Source: Candidatus Falkowiibacteriota bacterium (GTDB lineage: Bacteria > Patescibacteriota > Patescibacteriia > Patescibacteriales > UBA12075). Taken from it: a stretch of 8,583 nucleotides of DNA. A program made the translations under genes and the position numbers. Numbering within the stretch: the stretch's first letter is position 1; each line of letters starts with the position of its first letter. Shown here piece after piece: positions 1-4,993 of this stretch. Under the pieces are notes generated by a model. It saw only the letters and a list, made by a program, of their open reading frames with translations. It did no database searches and was not told the origin of the DNA. Location of the stretch: positions 1-8,583 of the forward strand of contig QMNH01000033.1 in the NCBI GenBank assembly GCA_003647675.1. Direction: 5' to 3'.

Positions 1-60
1 ATTTTATTTTCTATCTTTTTATTTAACGTCTTTACTGAATAAAAAGATAGAAAATAAAAT
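1..60. repeat. Fold-back inverted repeat at the window edge
   Basis: Bases 1-23 are the exact reverse complement of bases 38-60, separated by a 14-base loop. The right arm lies in the glgA reading frame and encodes residues that fit the family (an ENK..LQ motif follows), so it is probably the genuine copy. The left arm, also open in this frame, encodes nothing typical of GlgA. A perfect 23-bp arm pair at the very edge is typical of a fold-back chimera or an assembly that stopped at a hairpin, although a real palindrome cannot be excluded. Confidence 0.85.
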
Positions 61-625
61 TCATCTGCAAAAGAGATTAAAATTGCCGGTTAATAAAAAT
101 ATGCCTTTAGTGGGAATAGTAACCCGCCTGGCCTGGCAGAAAGGGATTGACCTAATAACAAAGCGATTTACCCGTTTTAATGCCCAGTTTGTATTTTTGG
201 GTACCGGAGCCAAAGAATATGAAGACCATCTAAAGGAATTAGAAAAAATAAACCCGAAACAATTCAGCGCTCAGATTAAATTTGATATAAAATTAGCCCA
301 AGAAATTTACGCCGGCTCGGATATATTTTTAATGCCGTCCCGATATGAGCCTTGCGGACTGGGACAGATGATAGCTATGCGCTACGGCACTGTGCCGGTA
401 GTCAGGGCAACCGGCGGATTAGCCGATACGGTTGATAATAAAACAGGGTTTAGTTTTAAGAATGTATCCAAAACCGAACTTTTTGAAGCACTTAGAAAAG
501 CTTTAGACGTATATTACGAAAATCCGAAGAAATGGAAAGAGTTACAGAAAAATTGCATGCGGAGAGATTTTTCATGGGATAAGTCGGCCAGAGAGTATGT
601 CAAGCTGTATAAGCAATTAATTTAG
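2..625 (+). CDS. glgA: Glycogen/starch synthase (GT5), C-terminal fragment, 5' partial
   Basis: Glycogen synthase transfers glucose from ADP-glucose (in some lineages UDP-glucose) to the non-reducing end of an alpha-1,4-glucan in the cytoplasm. Only the C-terminal Rossmann domain of this GT-B enzyme is present; the N-terminal acceptor domain lies off the window. Counting from the TTG at 83, the family signatures are GIVTRLAWQKGIDL (11-24), LGTG (39-42), SRYEPCGLGQ (86-95, with the conserved acidic E89), YGTVPVVRATGGLADTV (101-117) and the terminal DFSW (162-165). The TTG at 83 is not the real start: the frame stays open to base 2, and just upstream it reads KKIENKIHLQKRLKLP, which matches the segment before this point in full-length GlgA. 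Coding is therefore genuine from about base 24-38 onward; bases 1-23 belong to the suspicious inverted repeat. The loop after ADTV is short compared with E. coli GlgA. The gene ends at TAG and is followed by a two-way terminator. Confidence 0.93.
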   Translation, partial: FYFLSFYLTSLLNKKIENKIHLQKRLKLPVNKNMPLVGIVTRLAWQKGIDLITKRFTRFNAQFVFLGTGAKEYEDHLKELEKINPKQFSAQIKFDIKLAQEIYAGSDIFLMPSRYEPCGLGQMIAMRYGTVPVVRATGGLADTVDNKTGFSFKNVSKTELFEALRKALDVYYENPKKWKELQKNCMRRDFSWDKSAREYVKLYKQLI

Positions 626-682
626 AAAAATAATTTTTGATAGATTTTGCTTAATTGAATATTTAAATATTGGTAAAATATA

Positions 683-718
683 AAAAAATCATCCTAATTT
701 TACTTAGGATGATTTTTT
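683..718. terminator. Bidirectional intrinsic terminator
   Basis: A perfect 15-bp stem (683-697 with 704-718) has a 6-base loop TTTTAC. The core is TCATCCTAA/TTAGGATGA, flanked by an A tract on one side and a T tract on the other, so it works in both directions. It lies between the convergent glgA (stop at 625) and the minus-strand gene (stop at 740) and can end both transcripts. Confidence 0.9.
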
Positions 719-739
719 GTATTATTGTAGAATTTAATG

Positions 740-3532
740 TCAAAGAGAGTTTTCTTCAATTTTAGATAGATTTTCGTTTGTTATTCCCAGGCTTAAATAG
801 CGCATTATTTGGTACGCGCTGTCGCCGTCTTTCATGTAATAGCGTCGGCCGTCTTTTGGATTTATGTACCAAGCTTCACCTTTTGATTCTACCTGCAACA
901 GTATTTTTCCTTTTAAGTGTTCCGATAAATTATTATCAAAAATAAATTTTCCGCTTCCTAACGGAGTATACCCATTTTTAACTTCGGCTCCATCGGAATA
1001 TCCGTCATTATCGCTGTCGCTGTTAAAAACATCAGTGCCCAAAGCCTCTTCGAGTTTATCATGAAGGCCGTCTCCGTCATAATCATATTCTTCAAGCCGG
1101 TTGTCAAGGCCGATTTCAATTTTTTTTAAATTTTCATTAGTAATTCCCAAGCCGAATTTTTTCATCATGTCATAGGCCGCGCTTCCATTTTTCATATAAT
1201 AGCGGGAGCGGGATGATTCATCAACGTACCAGGCCTCTCCATTTTCTTCTACCTGGAGAAGTATGTATCCTTTGAGCTTATCGACCAAAGCATTGCTTTG
1301 CGGTTGGCTTAGGTCAATGTTATATACCTTTCCCACTTCAATCAGCAAATTAGAGCTAGCTTTTAAATTTATTTTTTGCAGAACACCGTTTTTTGTTTGA
1401 ATTGCTTCTCCGTATTCCTTGTTGTTTGTTTTAAAAATTATCAAATAAACATCCGGCGTTAGAATTGTTTCGGCATAGCCCAGAGCATTGGTTTTAACAG
1501 AGATGATTTTGTCGTTTTTATAGTAGGCTCCGGCTTCATCAGAGGCCATATTATAAATTGAAATAGCGGTATTTTCCGGCATTAGGTTGTTATTTTCGTC
1601 ATAAGGGGAGACTCGCAACAAAGGGGTTATTAATTTTTTATTTGTTCTGGCTTGATTTTTTATTTCAATATTCCAGAAATTAATATATTTTCCAGCGTCA
1701 TCTTTTATCCTGGCCGCGTAATTTCCGGCTGGATATTCTAATTTAACCTGGCCGCTATTATCAAGTTCAAGGCTTTTTATTGTTTTATTCGTGTAATAAT
1801 CGCCGGCTGAACTTTTTTCTTGATTCATAAATTCCAATTTGCGCTTAAGCGGCATATTATTGCCGGCAGCGTCTTTAATTTCAAAAACAATGTCGCTAAA
1901 AATATAATTAAAATCAATTTCCCGTTCATTTATTATGTCTATGTTATATTCAACAAATTCAGTGTTATTTTCCCCGATACTGGTAAATATATAAGTTCCT
2001 TTTTTGTCGTTTATATAAGGATGGTCGTCGGCTAAATATATTGTTGCAATACCTTCTTCCGAAGTTGTTAAAGATGAGCTTATTAAATCATCCTTTTCTT
2101 TTATTGGATCGCCGTCAATATCTATTTTTTGCGTATAAAGAGAAAATTTTTGATTTTTCTTTAGATTTTCGTCCGCGTCTCTTAAAACAATATTTATTGA
2201 AGACAGATATTTAATAAATTCTTTATCTTCGCCACAAGTAAATTTTATATTGTCAAAAAACCAAAATTCTCCAGCTTTTGGATTTTTGTCGTATATTTTT
2301 AAAACATATGTTTTTCTTGGATCCGGATTAAACAATACTGAGCCAGAACCGTTTTCGTTTGTGCTGCCGTTGGTAATTTTTGTATCAGCGGCCGGTTTTC
2401 CGTCTATGTCAATTGTTTGTTCGTATAACTCAAAATTAATATCGGAAATTAAATCGCTCCAATAATTTCTGGTAATAACAGTTAGTTTTGAATCAGCTTC
2501 GCAGGTTCCTTCGCTCGGACTCCATTCTTCGTCGGTAGTTAAATATATTATATTTCTTTCCTGATCGTACATTTCTAAATCATAAAAATAGTAATATTTA
2601 CCGTCTCCCCCCATAGTTTTAGCCGCGTAAATACCGGCGGGGTTTTCAAAAATAGCCAAGCCCTTGTCGTTGGTATAAACATCCCTAATTTTCCCCCCAG
2701 TTGTTTTTTCGTTGTCATAATTTATAGTTTGTTCATAAATTTCCAGTTTTGAATTTGCCGGAAAAGGGTTATCTTCAATATCTTTTATATAAAAAGCGAT
2801 ATCACTGAAGATGTATTCCACGTCAGTAGTATCGCTGTCGTTGACTATTATATCATACATAATGAATGTCCCGCCTTGGTCGCCGTTAGTTTCAAAAACA
2901 TAATAATCTTCACCTTCTCCATCAAGACTCCTGTTTCGCGAAGCCACATAGATTACGGATTCTCCTTCTGTTGAAGAATTCAGTTTTGTCACTAAATCTT
3001 CTTTTTCTTTTATCGGGTTGTCGTCCGCGTCGTATCTTTGGGTGTAAACGGAAAATTCTTTGTTTTTTACCAAATTGTTTTCAGCATTTCGTAAAACAAA
3101 ATGAATAGCGCCTAGTTGTTCAGTTATTTCCACGGACTGTCCGCAATCAGCTGTTAAATCATCGTAAAACCAGAATTCACCGATAATTTTATTTTTATCC
3201 CACATTTTAAGGCAATAATCAATGTTTTCTTCGTCGGAAAAAGAAGCAATTCCTTTACCAAGAATTGAATCAATTTTTCCGGAAGCGAATTTTACACCCG
3301 GTTTTGGCTGGCCATCAACATCTTCGGTTTGGCTCCAAATTTCAAAATTTATGTTAGGTATAAAATTTCCTTGTGAATCACGGGCTATCACTGTAATTTC
3401 TTTTTTTTCACAAATTTCCTCTTCTTCTTCTTGAGCGATTGTTTCGCCAGAAGATAATAATAAGCTAAAAATGATTAGGAAAACAAAAATTAATCCGCTG
3501 ATTAATAAAGAATTTATTTTTAAGCTTTTCAT
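740..3532 (-). CDS. Large secreted modular surface protein (930 aa) with calcium-loop and GEAWY modules
   Basis: Exact function unknown; probably an exported cell-surface or adhesion protein. Residues 1-34 form a Sec signal peptide: a lysine-containing start, a hydrophobic core at about 8-28, and probable cleavage after TIA. An acidic stretch follows. Residues 45-725 hold seven beta-rich modules of about 100 residues in the order A1 B1 C1 A2 B2 C2 D. A1 and A2 share TVI.R, NFE and QT.D.DG.P; B1 and B2 share VLR.A..NL.KN; C1 and C2 share SDI.F.IKD. A cysteine pair is conserved at C41/C130 and C344/C433, spaced 89 residues both times, suggesting disulfides. Residues 748-806 and 871-926 are two copies of an LKG.ILLQVE..GEAWY module that flank thrombospondin-3-like loops (DYDGDG at 817-822, DSDNDG at 839-844). 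There is no LPXTG motif and no C-terminal membrane anchor. The ATG at 3530-3532 starts right before the signal peptide and has only an A tract upstream, with no Shine-Dalgarno sequence. The stop is TGA. Confidence 0.88.
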   Translation of the reverse strand: MKSLKINSLLISGLIFVFLIIFSLLLSSGETIAQEEEEEICEKKEITVIARDSQGNFIPNINFEIWSQTEDVDGQPKPGVKFASGKIDSILGKGIASFSDEENIDYCLKMWDKNKIIGEFWFYDDLTADCGQSVEITEQLGAIHFVLRNAENNLVKNKEFSVYTQRYDADDNPIKEKEDLVTKLNSSTEGESVIYVASRNRSLDGEGEDYYVFETNGDQGGTFIMYDIIVNDSDTTDVEYIFSDIAFYIKDIEDNPFPANSKLEIYEQTINYDNEKTTGGKIRDVYTNDKGLAIFENPAGIYAAKTMGGDGKYYYFYDLEMYDQERNIIYLTTDEEWSPSEGTCEADSKLTVITRNYWSDLISDINFELYEQTIDIDGKPAADTKITNGSTNENGSGSVLFNPDPRKTYVLKIYDKNPKAGEFWFFDNIKFTCGEDKEFIKYLSSINIVLRDADENLKKNQKFSLYTQKIDIDGDPIKEKDDLISSSLTTSEEGIATIYLADDHPYINDKKGTYIFTSIGENNTEFVEYNIDIINEREIDFNYIFSDIVFEIKDAAGNNMPLKRKLEFMNQEKSSAGDYYTNKTIKSLELDNSGQVKLEYPAGNYAARIKDDAGKYINFWNIEIKNQARTNKKLITPLLRVSPYDENNNLMPENTAISIYNMASDEAGAYYKNDKIISVKTNALGYAETILTPDVYLIIFKTNNKEYGEAIQTKNGVLQKINLKASSNLLIEVGKVYNIDLSQPQSNALVDKLKGYILLQVEENGEAWYVDESSRSRYYMKNGSAAYDMMKKFGLGITNENLKKIEIGLDNRLEEYDYDGDGLHDKLEEALGTDVFNSDSDNDGYSDGAEVKNGYTPLGSGKFIFDNNLSEHLKGKILLQVESKGEAWYINPKDGRRYYMKDGDSAYQIMRYLSLGITNENLSKIEENSL
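755..922 (-). repeat. GEAWY module, second copy
   Basis: This encodes residues 871-926 (LKGKILLQVESKGEAWYI, then GRRYYM and LSLGITNENLSKIE), almost at the C-terminus. The module pair brackets the calcium loops and ends the protein, where a cell-wall or S-layer attachment function would be expected; that function is a guess from position. Confidence 0.8.
962..1090 (-). other. Thrombospondin type 3-like calcium-binding segment
   Basis: This encodes residues 815-857. Two aspartate-rich loops (DYDGDGLHDKLEE and DSDNDGYSDGAEV) are joined by GTDVFNS. The D.DGDG.D and D.DNDG.SD pattern is the usual calcium-binding form seen in thrombospondin type 3 repeats of secreted bacterial proteins. Confidence 0.85.
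1115..1291 (-). repeat. GEAWY module, first copy
   Basis: This encodes residues 748-806 of the surface protein, with LKGYILLQVEENGEAWYV, a basic RSRYYM segment and FGLGITNENLKKIE. It is closely similar to the second copy at 755-922. From memory, such modules recur in extracellular proteins of Patescibacteria; I know no established function for them. Confidence 0.8.
1634..3412 (-). repeat. Tandem duplication of a three-module block in the surface protein
   Basis: Residues about 41-343 and 344-633 of the 930-residue protein are two copies of the same A-B-C block with a period of 302-303 residues (about 909 bp). Equivalent landmarks are C41/C344, C130/C433, I143/I445 and S243/S546. The copies have clearly diverged in protein sequence and also at the DNA level where I compared them, so this is an old duplication and not an assembly collapse or recent slippage. 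Confidence 0.8.
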
Positions 3533-3549
3533 ATTTTTTTTGTTAAGAC

Positions 3550-3578
3550 ATTATAATAATATTATTATAACATGTTTA
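3550..3578 (-). promoter_or_regulatory. Probable promoter of the surface-protein gene, overlapped by a 20-bp palindrome
   Basis: On the minus strand, a TAAACA -35 (3573-3578, 4 of 6 consensus bases) is followed after 17 bases by a perfect TATAAT -10 (3550-3555). This puts the transcript start about 10 bases before the ATG, giving a very short leader. A perfect 20-bp AT palindrome (3551-3570) covers the -10 and spacer and could be an operator, or only AT-rich promoter sequence. Confidence 0.45.
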
Positions 3579-3635
3579 GTTTAATTTTTATATAGAAATA
3601 AATTTAAACATTGGCGCAGGTAGAAGTTATTCACA

Positions 3636-3664
3636 TTGACAAAATAAGTTAAATTTGCTACAAT
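3636..3664 (+). promoter_or_regulatory. Strong extended sigma-70-type promoter for the 94-aa gene
   Basis: A perfect TTGACA -35 (3636-3641), a 17-base spacer and TACAAT -10 (3659-3664) are preceded by the extended -10 motif TGC (3656-3658). Transcription would start near 3671, about 28 bases before the ATG at 3699. It is the best promoter match in the window. Confidence 0.8.
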
Positions 3665-3698
3665 GAATATATAATAAAAAACAAAAATAAAAATAAAA

Positions 3699-3983
3699 AT
3701 GGAAAGTTTACCTTTATCTAAGGTCAGTGGTCTGGAGTTCGGGCAGATTAGCTGGCGTTATTACAATAAAATAAAAAAGAAGGCAATGGAGCAGGAATTC
3801 AGTTGGTCTGGATTCTTAGTCAGCATGTCCATTGCTTTTTTTATTATTATAATAGCCGCTTTAGGGTTAAATTTAGCCCATAAATCTATTGCCGCCGCTC
3901 ATGCCAAACAAGAATCGGCTGTTTACCAGACATTGGACCCGAGTTTTAGCCAGAAAATAATAAAAAGTATAAAAAAATTGTAA
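3699..3983 (+). CDS. Small single-pass membrane protein of unknown function (94 aa)
   Basis: I do not recognise this family. Residues 1-37 are polar and basic around YYNKIKKKAMEQEF. Residues about 38-58 form one strongly hydrophobic segment (FLVSMSIAFFIIIIAALGL), followed by a polar tail ending KIIKSIKKL. There is no typical signal-peptidase site, so it is probably a membrane-anchored protein; with basic residues on both sides of the segment the orientation is unclear. Its reality is supported by the near-consensus promoter at 3636-3664 with the ATG about 28 bases after the expected transcript start, and by the sensible membrane profile. The leader is A-rich with no Shine-Dalgarno sequence. 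The stop codon ends one base before the 165-bp fold-back element at 3984, so the 3' end of the gene or its transcript may be defined by that element. It is transcribed divergently from the surface-protein gene. Confidence 0.65.
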   Translation: MESLPLSKVSGLEFGQISWRYYNKIKKKAMEQEFSWSGFLVSMSIAFFIIIIAALGLNLAHKSIAAAHAKQESAVYQTLDPSFSQKIIKSIKKL

Positions 3984-4148
3984 TTAGTTACTGTGTAAAA
4001 ATTAGTGCGAAGTTAAAAATTTAAGATTTTTGCAGATTTTTAATAAAATTTTTTGAAGTGATATGGCAATATCAGCGAAAACAATTTTATTAAAAATATG
4101 TGAAAATATTAATTTTTAAGCCGATACTAGTTTTTACACAGTAACTAA
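3984..4148. mobile_element. 165-bp fold-back element resembling a MITE
   Basis: The whole segment is an imperfect palindrome centred on GGCA at 4065-4068. Terminal arms 3984-4006 and 4126-4148 match at 22 of 23 positions, and by hand alignment the full arms match at about 64 of 81 columns. The tips read TA-GTTACTGTG and CACAGTAAC-TA, so the element may be 3987-4145 flanked by a duplicated TA, as in Tc1/mariner-IS630 miniature elements. It encodes no protein. It could instead act as a long transcript-end hairpin for the 94-aa gene directly upstream. Confidence 0.65.
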
Positions 4149-4175
4149 CAAAGCTTGTCGTGCCAAATTATATAA

Positions 4176-4478
4176 ATTAATATTATAAAATATTAATCAA
4201 TTAAGTCGGGCAACACAAATTCGCCCGCAAAAAAATTCATGGTTAGCCATGAAAAAATTGTTCTTTTAATTGAGCCAAAAAAGGTGAAAAACACCTTGGG
4301 GTGTGCCTGACAACAGGTGCACAAGCAGTCAAAAAAAGACAAAAAAAGAAAGAACCAGAAAAAAACAAAAAGTCACACCCCCCTCAATCTAGCTTTATCA
4401 CTTTTGCATGAAGTGGTAGAGTAAGCATGGGGATAATTTTCAAAAACGCCGCAGGACTCTATTTTAGCGGCGTTTTTG
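4176..4478 (+). ncRNA. Candidate structured non-coding RNA with terminator
   Basis: No protein is supported here, but hairpins follow one another and end in an intrinsic terminator. They are: 4176-4184/4189-4197; an outer stem 4197-4204/4266-4273 enclosing 4207-4211/4223-4227 and 4236-4242/4247-4253, which makes a three-way junction; 4281-4286/4292-4297; 4301-4309/4314-4322 with loop ACAA and two G-U pairs; and 4392-4403/4411-4422 with three G-U pairs. The first hairpin and the outer stem share base 4197. G-U pairs that help only on the plus strand favour an RNA read in this direction. It does not show the conserved cores of RNase P RNA, tmRNA, SRP RNA or any tRNA. The promoter is unclear (weak TTGTCG at 4155-4160), so the 5' end is a guess. 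Confidence 0.35.
4441..4478. terminator. GC-rich intrinsic terminator
   Basis: A 12-bp perfect stem (4441-4452 with 4467-4478, core CGCCGC/GCGGCG flanked by A and T tracts) has a 14-base loop and is followed by GTTTTT on the plus strand. It could end the candidate RNA upstream on the plus strand. The A and T tracts are symmetric, so it could also stop minus-strand transcripts from 4480-4800. Confidence 0.8.
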
Positions 4479-4498
4479 TTTTTATGTTATTTTGCCTG

Positions 4499-4713
4499 AC
4501 GGCAAAAGCCGTAACTATCCCGAGTACTCGGGATGGCACACGTGAATTTGGATGTTATGCGCCCTGTGTTTTATCCTTTTTTATAGGAAAGGATTGGTTG
4601 TATAGCGTAGTTAGCAAATATTTAATATCCGCTGCCCCTCCCAGGGCGGGCAGCCGCTCGGGTCTACTTTTGTGACCAAAAGTAGCAAAACCCTTGGGGG
4701 TTCCGATTTGCTA
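4499..4713. repeat. Cluster of hairpins and palindromes, probable interspersed repeat
   Basis: Six hairpins lie close together: ACGGC/GCCGT (4499-4512), the perfect 18-bp palindrome ATCCCGAGTACTCGGGAT (4517-4534), ATCCTTT/AAAGGAT (4573-4594), GCTGCCC/GGGCAGC (4631-4654), CTACTTTTG/CAAAAGTAG (4664-4685) and GCAAA/TTTGC with an inner AACCC/GGGTT (4687-4713). The stretch is richer in G and C than its surroundings. An open frame at 4427-4675 runs through the terminator and the palindromes and is not credible as a gene. The CCCGAG.ACTCGGG type of palindrome looks like a repetitive extragenic element. Confidence 0.55.
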
Positions 4714-4871
4714 TCACATTGATTACAATTTATCCTTCCTAGCGTTGACGCAAACTCCACCCCCAAACCCCTTGGTGATTTAGAAAAGAAACAAATATAG
4801 AATATAAAAATTTACACTATTAATTCGGTATAATCCCGTTTAAATAGACAAAAAACCATAAAGCTATTTTA
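4714..4871. other. Intergenic stretch upstream of the smc promoter
   Basis: No gene is seen. ACCCCCAA at 4759-4766 is complementary to TTGGGGGT at 4694-4701, linking this stretch to the hairpin cluster before it. A TATAAT at 4829-4834 has no acceptable -35 (TTTACA at 4811 is only 12 bases away), so it is not called as a promoter. Confidence 0.5.
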
Positions 4872-4899
4872 TTGACGGTAGTTTATTTTACAATATTAT
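4872..4899 (+). promoter_or_regulatory. Probable smc promoter
   Basis: TTGACG (4872-4877, 5 of 6 consensus bases), a 16-base spacer and TATTAT (4894-4899, 5 of 6) would start transcription near 4906 and give a leader of about 88 bases. A second -10, TATAAT at 4902-4907, lacks a good -35. The -10 overlaps the odd palindrome ACAATA-T-TATTGT (4890-4902), which might bind a regulator. Confidence 0.5.
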
Positions 4900-4993
4900 T
4901 GTATAATATAAACTAGACAATTTGAAAATAGATAGTCTGGGGTTTATTTGTTTGTATACGTCTGTTTGTTAGTTGTCTTATTATCTTTATAAT

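Noticed and set aside
83..85. TTG at 83 as the start of glgA
   Set aside because: The reading frame continues upstream with residues that match full-length GlgA (ENK..LQKRLKLP), so the gene is truncated by the window edge and does not begin here.
4331..4372. Repeated A-rich units (AAAAAAAGAC, AAAAAAAGAA) considered as a CRISPR or tandem array
   Set aside because: The units are low-complexity A tracts without constant repeats or regular spacers.
4404..4430. tRNA-like D-arm (AGTGGTAGAG)
   Set aside because: No acceptor stem, anticodon arm or GTTCGA T-loop can be placed at the right distances; the bases pair better in the 4392-4422 hairpin.
4427..4675. Open frame of 82 residues on the plus strand
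   Set aside because: It runs through a clear intrinsic terminator (4441-4478) and several perfect palindromes, has no promoter or ribosome site, and its residues (PSTRDGT and similar) merely translate the palindromes.
4811..4834. TTTACA ... TATAAT as a promoter
   Set aside because: The spacer is only 12 bases, too short for sigma-70-type recognition; the 4872-4899 pair fits better.
4973..4993. Upstream TTG start for smc
   Set aside because: It would add seven residues (MSYYLYN) before the conserved family start MYLEKLEIQGFKSF; the ATG at 4994 fits exactly.
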